DNA of 64,000 nucleotides from an uncultured Collinsella sp. (GTDB taxonomy: Bacteria > Actinomycetota > Coriobacteriia > Coriobacteriales > Coriobacteriaceae). The notes under the pieces were generated by a model, which did not search any database, had not been told where the DNA came from, and worked only from the letters and a program-made list of their open reading frames with translations. Of this stretch, positions 8,836 through 17,368 are shown in pieces; the stretch's first letter is position 1, and the number at the start of each line of letters is the position of its first letter. The stretch covers positions 1-64,000 of the forward strand of contig CABUSV010000004.1 in the NCBI GenBank assembly GCA_902494345.1. Direction: 5' to 3'. Made by a program: the position numbers and the translations under genes.

Positions 8836-9798
8836 TTAGCGGGTTGGGTGCCAGACTTCGAGAGCGGCGGGAAGGACGTCGACCTCGATGCGCGAGGCGA
8901 CAACGGGCTCCCCGTCGGCCTGGATGGGGTAGTCGGGCTCCTCAAAGGTAAGCTCGGCATGGCGACAGCGGCGCATGCGAACCGGTGGCAGCTTGGTGTG
9001 GTGGCCATCTTTGGCCGAAAGGAACATGGGAAGCGCGACCGCGCGCGGAACGGGGCCGCAGGCGTAGCAGACGTCGAATATACCGTCACAGGGGTCGGCA
9101 TCGGGGCAGATGCGATAGCCCGAGCCATACGTGGGGCCCAGCTGAATCGCCATGATGATCGCCCTCACGCGCTCGGCGGGCGCGCCGTCAAAGCTGGCTG
9201 TCATGGGGTAGTTGCGATAGCGTAGGCCAAACTGCTCAAGTCCCGAGAGGGTGTAGAGCGGCGCGCCCGTCAAGCCGGTCTTTTTGCGCAGCTCGGTGGT
9301 GCCAAGGCCGATGGCGGCATCGATGCCGACCGAAAGCGTCTGGTCGTAGTACTCAACGGAAGCCTCGCCGCTACCGCTTGCGGGGTTCCATGAGCGAATC
9401 CGCCCGATATCCTGACGCTGCAGCTCACAGGTGAGCAGCGCGCCAAAATCCTTGCCGGAGAAATCTTCGATACCGAGCGTTTGGGCAAAATCGTTGCCGG
9501 AACCCACGGGTAGGATGGCAAGAGCAGGGCGGGCGTCTTCCTTTTGCGTCATAAGCCCGTTGACGACCTCGTGAATCACGCCGTCGCCGCCAAGGGCGAT
9601 AACGGTGCGATAGCCCTGAGCCTGGGTGGCCAGCTCCTTGGCGTGCCCCATGCGCTCGGTCAGCACCAGGTCAAACTGGGATGCGCGCGCGGTCATATCC
9701 AAAAAGCGTTGCAGGCGCTCGGCAACCTCGTGCGCGGCGCCCGACTGGGCGGCTGGGTTGGCGATGATGAGCGTGCGACCAAAATCAGTTGCGTGCAT
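8836..9798 (-). CDS. Diacylglycerol-kinase-family lipid kinase
   Basis: A 320-residue protein with the DAG kinase catalytic fold (DgkB/YegS type). LIIANPAAQSG near the start and VIALGGDGVIHEVVNGLM (GGDG nucleotide motif, about residues 68-85) mark the catalytic domain; ILPVGSGNDFAQTLGI is the second signature. The C-terminal beta-sandwich half is present. Family members phosphorylate diacylglycerol or related lipids at the inner membrane face, recycling lipid for phosphatidate. The start at 9798 has GGGAG 7 bases before it. It sits 87 bases downstream of the CLC gene on the same strand, probably in one transcript. Confidence 0.87.
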   Translation of the reverse strand: MHATDFGRTLIIANPAAQSGAAHEVAERLQRFLDMTARASQFDLVLTERMGHAKELATQAQGYRTVIALGGDGVIHEVVNGLMTQKEDARPALAILPVGSGNDFAQTLGIEDFSGKDFGALLTCELQRQDIGRIRSWNPASGSGEASVEYYDQTLSVGIDAAIGLGTTELRKKTGLTGAPLYTLSGLEQFGLRYRNYPMTASFDGAPAERVRAIIMAIQLGPTYGSGYRICPDADPCDGIFDVCYACGPVPRAVALPMFLSAKDGHHTKLPPVRMRRCRHAELTFEEPDYPIQADGEPVVASRIEVDVLPAALEVWHPTR

Positions 9799-9885
9799 GG
9801 GGCGACTCCCGGCGTGTGACATGACAGTGCGGTCGCGCTCAGGTCGAATTGCCCCTGATTGTGGCTGCACGGCGAATACTAACGT

Positions 9886-11307
9886 CTACTCTATCAAGTC
9901 GTTGTGGCGCTCGATAGCATCCGCTACCGTACCGCCCTCATCCACAATAAGCGAGCGGCGCTTGGGTGAGATGATGCGCTGGGCGGGGTACACGCCGCGG
10001 TGTCCGCCGGTTAGGTAGCTGATAAAGGCCACGATGACAAAGAACCCGGCGGCCGTGCCGTGGAACAGGTCGATGGCCATCATGCAGGTGGTGATGGGTA
10101 CGTTGAGGCCGGCGCAGAACACGCCGAGCATGCCGAGAGCCGCCAGAAAACTGGGGTCGAGCCCGGTAAGGCAACCGATCCAGCCACCGAGTGCCGCACC
10201 GATGCCAAACAGGGGCGTGACCTCGCCGCCTTGGAAGCCAGCGCCCAGGGTAAGCGCTGTGACGACCAACTTGATGGCTGCGTCCGCCAGGGTGGTGTTG
10301 CCCGCAAATCCGGCGCTGGAAAGCCACGTGGAAAGGCCGGCGTAGTCCCAGGCGTCGAGGAGGGCATAGGCGGCCAAAACCACGAGTGCGCCTATAAGTG
10401 CGCGAACGAGGTAATTGGTGATAAAGCGACCGTACAGGCTCTTGACGGTTCGAACCGACCACGCAAAGAGGCGTGCCGTCAGACCGAAGATGATGGCGCT
10501 GATAACAACGATGACGACCGTTGTAGGCGTCATAGCGGGAACGCTGGCGATGACATTCACTTCGTACTCGGTACCCAGGGCGAGTGATGTAAAGTAGCCG
10601 GTAAACGACGCGACCAGGCAATAGATGCCCGCGGTGTAGTCGATCTTGCCGATAAAGCACATCTCCATGCCAAAGAAAGCTCCGGCAAGGGGCGAGCCGA
10701 ATACGGCGCCAAAGGCCGACGAGATTCCGGCGAGCATGAGGTCGTGGTGGTCATGCTTTTTGAGGTGGGCGAGGCTCGAGATGTTGCTGGCGATGGTGCC
10801 GCCAATCTGCACCGCAGCTCCCTCGCGACCGGCCGATCCGCCCGTTAGGTGCGTGAGCGTGGAGCAGACGAAGGTGAGGACGGCCATGCGCATATGGATG
10901 AGGCGGGTGCCCAGAGCGGAGTCGATGACCAGGTTGTTACCGCGTTTGGCGGCAAGACCGTGGTTTTTGTACACCCATGCGGTGGCAACGCCCACAACGG
11001 GAAGAAGCGCGTAAATCCACGCATGGTGCTCGCGATAGTCGGTCGCGATATTCAACGAGGCCAAAAACGCCCAAGCGGCAACGCCCATGGCAAGCGAGAC
11101 GATGACGACGAGTACGAGCAACTTGGCGCTCGCGAGTAGGTTGCGGGCGTTGCGGCGCGTGTCGGCAGCCAAGAGATGCTCGGAGCGGGTAAGTTGATGC
11201 CTGCCTGCCGTGATGACGTCGTTCAGGGAGAAAAAGCCGCCGTCGTCGAGCGGCTGGGGATGGTCTTGCGCCTCGTTTGCGCTTTCGGGTTTGTCGTTAT
11301 GAGTCAT
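9886..11307 (-). CDS. CLC antiporter, probable fluoride (CLC-F) type
   Basis: A 473-residue CLC-family membrane protein with about ten or more hydrophobic helices. The gating glutamate is in GGSAGREGAAVQIGG. Two features set it apart from chloride CLCs: the first anion loop reads GNNLVID instead of GSGIP, and the helix-N motif is GFQGGEVTPLFGIGA instead of GGIFxPSL. Glu and Thr in GGEVTP are hallmarks of the bacterial CLC-F fluoride/proton antiporters as I recall that subfamily. The expected role is fluoride expulsion. No fluoride riboswitch consensus was seen upstream. ATG 11307 follows AAAGAGGAACGT; the frame is open further upstream without a better ribosome site. Confidence 0.8.
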   Translation of the reverse strand: MTHNDKPESANEAQDHPQPLDDGGFFSLNDVITAGRHQLTRSEHLLAADTRRNARNLLASAKLLVLVVIVSLAMGVAAWAFLASLNIATDYREHHAWIYALLPVVGVATAWVYKNHGLAAKRGNNLVIDSALGTRLIHMRMAVLTFVCSTLTHLTGGSAGREGAAVQIGGTIASNISSLAHLKKHDHHDLMLAGISSAFGAVFGSPLAGAFFGMEMCFIGKIDYTAGIYCLVASFTGYFTSLALGTEYEVNVIASVPAMTPTTVVIVVISAIIFGLTARLFAWSVRTVKSLYGRFITNYLVRALIGALVVLAAYALLDAWDYAGLSTWLSSAGFAGNTTLADAAIKLVVTALTLGAGFQGGEVTPLFGIGAALGGWIGCLTGLDPSFLAALGMLGVFCAGLNVPITTCMMAIDLFHGTAAGFFVIVAFISYLTGGHRGVYPAQRIISPKRRSLIVDEGGTVADAIERHNDLIE

Positions 11308-11517
11308 ACGTTCCTCTTTTAGGTTGCAACGCAAGCATTATAAAACGCGGTAAACGTGACGAGCCGGTGGGTTGGTTTCGATTCTGTTTCGTGGCTTGAG
11401 GCCGACAGGTGTATTTGCGGGTACAGGCCAAGTCGCGGTCGTGCGTCGGGGGATTATACTGAGACAAGCATAAAGAATTGGCGCCCCTGTTGTGCGCCGT
11501 GGCATTAAGAGGTGCAT

Positions 11518-12780
11518 ATGGCAGAGAAACTCATTCCGCTGGAGGACGCGCAGTCGATTGTTCTGTCGCACGTTGCTCCGACCGATCTCGTCGAGATTCC
11601 CGTGTGGCAGGCCACCGGTCTTCCCTTGGCCGAGGACGCGGTGGCCGACATCGACATCTCGCCGTTTGCCAACAGTGCTATGGACGGATATGCCGTGCGC
11701 TCGGCGGACTTGGCGCAGGCGTCTGGCGAGGCGCCGGTGACGCTCGACGTTATCGGACACGAGGCTGCGGGACATGTGTTTGAGGGCGTAATCGGCGCGG
11801 GCGAGACGGTCCGCATCATGACGGGTGCGCCGGTACCCGAAGGTGCCGATGCCGTGGTGAAATACGAGATCGTCGATGTGCTCGACGGTGACGGCAACGA
11901 GGGCTCGCGTGTGAGGTTCTCGGCGCCGGCCAAGGTGGGGGAGAACGTTCGCTCTGCCGCCGAGGAGGCCCATGCCGGCGACGTCGTGATGCACGCCGGT
12001 GAGGTTGTGGCTCCGGCCGGCGCCGGCCTGCTGGCAAGCGCCGGTTACGAGAGCGTGAAGGTCCATGCCGCTCCGCGCGTGGGCATTATCTCGCTGGGCA
12101 CGGAGCTGGTCGCGCCGGGTGAGCTGCCGGCGCGCGGGCAGATTCGCGACTCCAACTCGTCGGCGTTGATGGCCGAAGCGCTCGATGCCGGCGCCGAGCC
12201 CGTGTTCTACGGCATTGCGCCCGATGATGAGCAGGCGATTGCCGAGCTCGTGCATCGTGCCGTGCAGGAGTGCGACTTTGTCATTACGAGCGGCGGCGCC
12301 TCGGCGGGCGATTACGATTTCGTGACGGCGCTCGTCCGGCGCGAGGGCGAGGTGCTGTTTGACCGCATCTCGATGCGTCCGGGCAAGGCCATCACGTTTG
12401 GCTTGCTCGGGGGTAAGCCCTACCTAGGGCTTTCAGGCAATCCGGCCGCGGCGTATGTAGGCTTTGAGATGCTTGCCCGTCCGGCGATCCGCAAGATGCG
12501 CGGCTTTGCCGAGGTCGTGCGTCCCGTGCAGCAGGCGACGCTCACGCACGGCGTGAAAAAGCGACAGCATCGCCGCTTCTTCGATCGCGCCACGGTTTCG
12601 CGCGACCCCGAGACCGGTGAGCTGTTGGTGACCGAGGCTAAGACACAGAATTCGGCGCTGCTTGGAACTATGCAGCGTGCGAACTGCCTGTTGCGTATTG
12701 ACGAGGGACCGTGCGAGCTCAAGGCGGGAGATGCCGTGGACGTTGTGCGTGTCGACCTGCCTGAGGGAACGGTGCTATAG
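11518..12780 (+). CDS. moeA: Molybdopterin molybdenumtransferase
   Basis: A 420-residue MoeA that inserts molybdate into adenylylated molybdopterin. SPFANSAMDGYAVRSAD near residues 46-62 is the N-terminal signature; ITSGGASAGDYDFV and ISMRPGKAITFG belong to the MoeA/MogA-like central domain, and GLSGNPAAAYVGFE follows. The C-terminal beta-barrel domain is complete. Start choice: ATG 11518 has AAGAGG 5 bases upstream; a GTG two codons earlier overlaps that site. mogA follows after 10 bases, so the two steps of cofactor metallation are co-transcribed. Confidence 0.95.
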   Translation: MAEKLIPLEDAQSIVLSHVAPTDLVEIPVWQATGLPLAEDAVADIDISPFANSAMDGYAVRSADLAQASGEAPVTLDVIGHEAAGHVFEGVIGAGETVRIMTGAPVPEGADAVVKYEIVDVLDGDGNEGSRVRFSAPAKVGENVRSAAEEAHAGDVVMHAGEVVAPAGAGLLASAGYESVKVHAAPRVGIISLGTELVAPGELPARGQIRDSNSSALMAEALDAGAEPVFYGIAPDDEQAIAELVHRAVQECDFVITSGGASAGDYDFVTALVRREGEVLFDRISMRPGKAITFGLLGGKPYLGLSGNPAAAYVGFEMLARPAIRKMRGFAEVVRPVQQATLTHGVKKRQHRRFFDRATVSRDPETGELLVTEAKTQNSALLGTMQRANCLLRIDEGPCELKAGDAVDVVRVDLPEGTVL

Positions 12781-12790
12781 GAGGATCGCT

Positions 12791-13270
12791 ATGGAGTTGA
12801 AGATTTCGATCGTGACGTGCTCGGATACGCGTGATCCTGCTCAGGACGAGGCCGGAGCCGCACTCGAGGAACTTATCGAGGCACAGGGCTGGACGGTCGC
12901 CTCACATGTGGTCGTGCGCGACGACGTCAGCGAGATCGGTGATGCCATTGTGGAAGCCGCCGATGAGTGCCACGCCAATGTCGTGCTCACCTGCGGCGGC
13001 ACGGGGCTTTCGATGCGCGATGTTACGCCCGAGGCGACGCGTTCCGTCTGCGACCGCGATGTGCCGGGTATTGCAGAGGCAATCCGCGCGTATTCGATGA
13101 CCAAGACGCGCCGCGCCATGCTCTCGCGTGCTATTTGCATGCAACGAGGTCATACACTTGTCGTAAACTTTCCCGGTTCTACGAAGGCCGCCCGCGAAAG
13201 CTGGGAGGCCATAGCGGACCAGCTGGAGCATGCGGCTCAGATGACAGCGGGCGGCGGACATACCAACTAG
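12791..13270 (+). CDS. mogA: Molybdopterin adenylyltransferase (MogA/MoaB family)
   Basis: A 159-residue MogA/MoaB-family protein. SDTRDPAQDEAG near the start, VVLTCGGTGLSMRDVTPEAT (GGTG plus D-T-P-E) in the middle and LVVNFPGSTKAARESWEAI at the end are family signatures. It adenylylates molybdopterin so that MoeA can insert molybdenum. MogA and MoaB cannot be cleanly separated by motif alone. ATG 12791 follows TAGGAGG at the moeA stop. Its partners moeA and modABC are adjacent. Confidence 0.92.
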   Translation: MELKISIVTCSDTRDPAQDEAGAALEELIEAQGWTVASHVVVRDDVSEIGDAIVEAADECHANVVLTCGGTGLSMRDVTPEATRSVCDRDVPGIAEAIRAYSMTKTRRAMLSRAICMQRGHTLVVNFPGSTKAARESWEAIADQLEHAAQMTAGGGHTN

Positions 13271-13370
13271 GTGGTTTACCTGCGGCGGGGCGACCTGAAC
13301 GGCTGCTCCGCTTTTGTTTTCCGCCGAAGCGACGCCGAGGTGCACGGTAACTCGAAACTATATTCTCTGA

Positions 13371-13427
13371 CGAGAATAATTTCTCACTATCATTATTCTC
13401 GCAGAAGTATAATCTGATTGCAGATTA
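13371..13427. promoter_or_regulatory. Two operator-like palindromes before modA
   Basis: Two inverted repeats lie in an AT-rich island: CGAGAATAAT (13371-13380) with ATTATTCTCG (13392-13401), and TAATCTG (13410-13416) with CAGATTA (13421-13427). They are 46-100 bases before the modA start, where a regulator of molybdate uptake would be expected to bind. They do not match the E. coli ModE site that I know. Function is inferred from position only. Confidence 0.5.
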
Positions 13428-13473
13428 AAGCCCGCGGTGGGGTACCCGGGCACAAGGTCCGAAAGGGTTGAAT

Positions 13474-14349
13474 ATGTTCGATATGGTTTCTCGCCGCGGT
13501 TTTGTCTCGCTTTCTGCTGCCGCTGCCGCCGGCCTTGGCCTTGCTGGCTGCTCGGGCAACAAGACGTCCGAGCTCGCTGGTTCCGATACCGGCTCAGCCA
13601 GGTCTTCCTCTAAGAAGAAGGCTGTTGAGCTGCAGGTCTTTGCCGCCAACTCGCTCGAGAAGGCCCTGCCCGAGGTTCAGGAGCTCTATACCGACCAGAC
13701 CGGCACCACGTTTGCCGACACGCAGTTTAAGGCGTCTGGCGACCTTGTCGAGCAGATGCGCGCCGGTGCCGCCGTCGACGTGCTCATCACGGCCTCCAAG
13801 GGCACCATGGATGACGCCGAGACCGCTGAGCTCGTCGATACCGATACCCGCGAGGATATGTTCGTCAACGACCTCGTGATCATTCGCGCCGAGGGCTCCG
13901 ACACCAAGGTCGAGGCCATCGCCGACGTCGTGAACCTGGACGGTAAGATTGCCATTGGCGACGCCAAGACCGTCCCCGCCGGCAAGTACGCCAACCAGGC
14001 CCTGGCCTCCGTGGGCCTCTACACCGGTACCGAGGGCGACGACGGCGAGTATGCTCCCGAGATCGCCGACAAGGTGGCCCTGGCCGACAAGGTCGGCACT
14101 GCTGCGTCTTACGTCTCTACGGGCGACTGCGTGGCTGGTTTTGTCTACAGTTCCGACATCTTCCGCTACGACGGCATCGAGGAGGCCTTTGTGTGCCCCG
14201 AGGACTCGCACAAGCCCATCGTGTATCCCGGCGCTGTCGCCGATAGCTCCGAACACGCCGACGAGGCTAAGGCGTTTATCGACTTCTGCCTGACCAACAA
14301 GAAGGCTCAGAAGATTTGGGCTAAGTACGGCTTTGAGCTTTCCGAGTAG
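13474..14349 (+). CDS. modA: Molybdate-binding lipoprotein
   Basis: A 291-residue extracytoplasmic binding protein for molybdate (or tungstate). The N-terminus SRRGFVSLSAAAAAGLGLAGC combines a twin-arginine motif with a lipobox (LAGC), so it is probably exported folded and lipid-anchored. The mature part has the ModA pattern: VFAANSLEKALPEVQELY, then QFKASGDLVEQMRAGAAVDV and the TVPAGKYANQAL segment. The start is ATG 13474 with GAAAGGG 6 bases before; the upstream TTG is less well placed. modB and modC follow in the same direction. Confidence 0.93.
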   Translation: MFDMVSRRGFVSLSAAAAAGLGLAGCSGNKTSELAGSDTGSARSSSKKKAVELQVFAANSLEKALPEVQELYTDQTGTTFADTQFKASGDLVEQMRAGAAVDVLITASKGTMDDAETAELVDTDTREDMFVNDLVIIRAEGSDTKVEAIADVVNLDGKIAIGDAKTVPAGKYANQALASVGLYTGTEGDDGEYAPEIADKVALADKVGTAASYVSTGDCVAGFVYSSDIFRYDGIEEAFVCPEDSHKPIVYPGAVADSSEHADEAKAFIDFCLTNKKAQKIWAKYGFELSE

Positions 14350-14417
14350 TGCGGCTTGGCGCGATAATTCCATCGTTTTGTGTTTCACTCCGTCCTTGTA
14401 TTCGCTTGGAGCTTTTC

Positions 14418-15860
14418 GTGCTTAATAGATTCCGCATGCTTGTCGCCTGTGCTTTGACCTTCGCGCTTTGCTGGGTGCCGGGATTTGCGTTTGCTGGGAA
14501 CGCTGAGGACGGGGCCCAGGTTGCCGCGACCGCTCATGGGCTTTCCTATGGGATCGAGGGTTTTGAGCGGTTGGCCAGGGGGACCGCTCGTGCCATGGAG
14601 GGCCAGCCTGAGGGCTACCGGTTTCCCGTTGACGAGGACGTGGACCTTGTAGTGGCGCCTGCTGCCGATCGCGTTGTGGTGTGGATATCGCCCAAGGCGG
14701 TCGAGAAGTATGGATTGGATCCGCAGGATAATGAGTGCGTATCGGGTCTCAAGGCCCTCGTCTGTAAGCTCGACAGTGCAAACTGCATGGGAGGTGCGCA
14801 GCTGGGGGACGTGGATCTTCCTTGGTATGTTACGGCTGAAACAACGTTTGATACCGGCGGGTATACCTATGGCTTTGACGAGCGCGGTGCGGATGGGGAC
14901 CGCTATGTAGTGATTGCATCAGCCTCGGGTGATGCCAAGGGCGGCGCGCGTTGGCTTGATAGCGCTCAAATGGTAGAGGCATCGTCTGTCGTGTTGCGGG
15001 ATGAGCAGGGGCCCTTGACCTCTCTGGCCTCCTTTTTGGGCGACATCGACTATCGCCCGTTTTGGGTGTCCATAAAAACGAGCGGCCTTGCCCTGCTGAT
15101 CTCCTTTGCGCTGGGCCTGTTCGCCGCGTGGAAGACTATGGGTACCTCGAGTCGCATCAAGGGCCTGCTCGATTCGGTCTTTACGATTCCTATGGTGCTG
15201 CCGCCCACGGTCTGCGGCTTTCTGCTCCTCATGCTGTTTGGTCGCTCGACCGGGGTGGGCCGGTGGCTGATCGCGCACGGCGTCTCGATCGTCTTTACGT
15301 GGCCCGCGGCGGTGATATCTGCCGTGGTGGTGTCGTTTCCCCTGGTCTACCGTACGGCGCTCGGTGCCTTCGAGAGCCTCGATACGCAGATGCTCGACGC
15401 CGCGCGAACCTTGGGATGGTCCGAACGTCGCATCTTTGCCAAGCTCATGATGCCGCTCGGCTGGCCCTCCATCGCCGCCGGCACGGTGCTCGCCTTTGCC
15501 CGCGCGATGGGCGAGTTTGGCTGCACGCTGTTCTTTGCGGGCAACTACGCCGGTATTACGCAGACCATTCCCATTGCGATTTACTTTGAGTGGATGGGCG
15601 GCAATACGTCGGTGGCCCTCTTTTGGGTCGTGGTCGTAATCGCGTTCAGCTTCCTGGTCATCCTATTCATCAACATGTACACGGCGCATTCGCAAAAGTA
15701 TCGCGAGCGTGGTCTCTCCCGTGCGGAGTGCAAGCAGGCCAAGCAGCTGGGCGGCCAGACCGATTCGCTCGACCCGGTCGGCGGCGATGCGCTGCGTATC
15801 GATCGCGAGGCGCTGGCCGAGCTCATGCGCGATGACGCCGTCTCGAAGGGAGGTCGATAG
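14418..15860 (+). CDS. modB: Molybdate ABC permease with large N-terminal extension
   Basis: A 480-residue protein, about twice the usual ModB length (about 225). Residues 1-26 form a signal-like hydrophobic segment ending AFA. Residues 27 to about 215 form an extra domain I do not recognise; it has three cysteines and no hydrophobic segment, so it should be extracytoplasmic. From about residue 215 the standard permease begins, with five or six helices and the EAA loop AARTLGWSERRIFAKLMMPL. The GEFGCTLFFAGN segment is typical of ModB. GTG 14418 is chosen because GGAG lies 6 bases upstream and it gives a clean signal sequence. Confidence 0.88.
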   Translation: MLNRFRMLVACALTFALCWVPGFAFAGNAEDGAQVAATAHGLSYGIEGFERLARGTARAMEGQPEGYRFPVDEDVDLVVAPAADRVVVWISPKAVEKYGLDPQDNECVSGLKALVCKLDSANCMGGAQLGDVDLPWYVTAETTFDTGGYTYGFDERGADGDRYVVIASASGDAKGGARWLDSAQMVEASSVVLRDEQGPLTSLASFLGDIDYRPFWVSIKTSGLALLISFALGLFAAWKTMGTSSRIKGLLDSVFTIPMVLPPTVCGFLLLMLFGRSTGVGRWLIAHGVSIVFTWPAAVISAVVVSFPLVYRTALGAFESLDTQMLDAARTLGWSERRIFAKLMMPLGWPSIAAGTVLAFARAMGEFGCTLFFAGNYAGITQTIPIAIYFEWMGGNTSVALFWVVVVIAFSFLVILFINMYTAHSQKYRERGLSRAECKQAKQLGGQTDSLDPVGGDALRIDREALAELMRDDAVSKGGR

Positions 15861-15863
15861 GCC

Positions 15864-16934
15864 ATGTCGCTCGTTCTGGATATTAAGAAACGTTATCCCG
15901 GGTTTGTGCTCGACATGCAGCTTGAGGCCGACGAGGAGCGCGTGGCGCTGCTGGGCGCCTCGGGTTGCGGCAAGAGCTGTACGCTGCGTTGCATTGCCGG
16001 TGTGGAGATGCCTGACGAGGGCAAGATCATCGTCAACGGCGTGACCTTTTTTGACTCGTCGGCGGGCATCAACCTGTCGCCCCAGGAGCGCAAATGCGCC
16101 CTGCTGTTCCAAAACTATCAGCTGTTTCCCAACATGACGGTGGCCGATAACGTATGTGCCGGCGTAAAGGACGCGGGCGACGCTATCGCGCGAAAAAAGC
16201 TCGCCGAGCGCTATCTGGGCATTTTCGGTCTGGCCGATTTTGCCGATCGCTATCCCGCGCGACTCTCGGGCGGTCAGCAGCAACGTGTGGCGCTTGCTCG
16301 CATGGTGGCGGCGCATCCGGGCATTTTTATGTTCGACGAGCCCATGAGCGCACTCGATTCCTATCTTAAGAGCGCCCTCGAACAGAACATGCTCGACCTG
16401 TTCGATGTATGCAACCGCACCGTGCTCTACGTGAGCCACGACATCGACGAAGCTTGCCGCCTGTGCCAGCGCATCTGCGTGATGCACGACGGGCATGTTG
16501 AGGAGGTCGGCTCCGTTGAGGACGTGGTCCGCCGTCCGCAGACGCTGGCAGCACTGCGTCTGACGGGGTGCAAAAACACGAGCCGTGCGCGCAAGATCGG
16601 CGACGAAGAAGTTGAGGCCCTTGACTGGGGCATGACCTTTAATGTGGGTCGCGAGGTTCCCGATAATGTGGCGTACCTGGGCATTCGCGCAAGCTACTTC
16701 CATGTTGACAATCGCGCGGAGCGGGGTCGCAACAGCTACGATTTGCACGTGGCCCGAGTGAGCGATTCGCGCTTTGAGCGCTTGGTGCTATTGGACGTGC
16801 CGCGTGCCGATGCGCCCACGCGTCTGCAGTGGAAGGTCAATAAAGTGGGCATGCCTGTCGACGAGCTGCCACAAGCAGGCGAGACGCTGCGCATGCATTT
16901 TGATGCCAGCAGGATTCATCTGGTTTGTCGGTAG
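15864..16934 (+). CDS. modC: Molybdate ABC ATPase
   Basis: A 356-residue ATP-binding subunit of the molybdate importer. Walker A is GASGCGKS (about residues 31-38), Q-loop LLFQNYQLFP, signature LSGGQQQRVALARM, Walker B GIFMFDEPMSALDS and the switch His in YVSHDIDEA. A C-terminal region of about 110 residues fits the regulatory/TOBE part found in ModC proteins. It starts 3 bases after the modB stop, so modABC is one operon. Confidence 0.94.
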   Translation: MSLVLDIKKRYPGFVLDMQLEADEERVALLGASGCGKSCTLRCIAGVEMPDEGKIIVNGVTFFDSSAGINLSPQERKCALLFQNYQLFPNMTVADNVCAGVKDAGDAIARKKLAERYLGIFGLADFADRYPARLSGGQQQRVALARMVAAHPGIFMFDEPMSALDSYLKSALEQNMLDLFDVCNRTVLYVSHDIDEACRLCQRICVMHDGHVEEVGSVEDVVRRPQTLAALRLTGCKNTSRARKIGDEEVEALDWGMTFNVGREVPDNVAYLGIRASYFHVDNRAERGRNSYDLHVARVSDSRFERLVLLDVPRADAPTRLQWKVNKVGMPVDELPQAGETLRMHFDASRIHLVCR

Positions 16935-16941
16935 GGCAGAG

Positions 16942-16973
16942 GGCGGGCTGTCGAGGATTCTCGGCAGCCCGCC
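16942..16973 (+). terminator. Hairpin after modC
   Basis: GGCGGGCTG pairs with CAGCCCGCC across a 14-base loop. The T-tract after it is poor (GTTTCGTT), so termination strength is uncertain. Confidence 0.6.
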
Positions 16974-16979
16974 GTTTCG

Positions 16980-17368
16980 TTCCCTACCGTTCGCCGAATG
17001 TAGAATGGTAATTAATTATCAAGCAAGATAATAATTTATTAAAAGGCAACGGGTACCTCTGTCGTACGAATGTCAACGGTGTTCGCATAGTCGATGACCG
17101 TTGATATAGTTGACCTCAACTTGTAAAGGAGGGTGCGCACATGCCGCAGACGACATACATTCGCCGCGTTGCCGCGCGTGCCCTATATATGGCTCGGAGC
17201 CGCATATGAGCAGGTATGTTCACGGCTCCGGGAGAGACGACGCACAACTAAATAATCGACCGCAAAGCAGGTTCCCCAAAATTCCGGGTTTAGGCGCGGC
17301 TGGGTTTTCGCCACCCACCGTGCAGCAATACCGTAGCTATTCATTTTTGGTTCGAGAGGGGAACCGTC
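16980..17368 (+). promoter_or_regulatory. Long structured leader of the double-cubane operon
   Basis: An AT-rich promoter-like stretch (17005-17040, with TAATTAATTATC and GATAATAATTTATT) is followed by a 22-codon reading frame and hairpins. CGGAGCCG (17195-17202) pairs with CGGCTCCG (17223-17230), overlapping the end of the small frame. Downstream, GCACA and CCGCAAAGCAGG weakly recall class I cyclic-di-GMP aptamers, but the first aptamer hairpin would be missing, so no riboswitch is called. Confidence 0.45.
17141..17209 (+). CDS. Possible 22-residue leader peptide
   Basis: ATG 17141 is preceded by a near-consensus ribosome site, TAAAGGAGGG, 7 bases upstream. The frame encodes MPQTTYIRRVAARALYMARS plus two residues, then TGA. 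The peptide is basic with five Arg. Its stop codon lies inside a hairpin, an arrangement seen in translation-coupled attenuators. It is not known to me; it could also be the relic of a longer gene. Evidence is the ribosome site and position only. Confidence 0.4.
   Translation: MPQTTYIRRVAARALYMARSRI

Noticed and set aside
11308..11511. Fluoride riboswitch before the CLC gene
   Set aside because: No GGNGATGG...CTGATG-type pattern was found on the minus strand.
17231..17340. Class I cyclic-di-GMP riboswitch
   Set aside because: Some short motifs occur in order, but the spacing between GCACA and CCGCAAAGC is too short for the first hairpin; kept only as a weak similarity.
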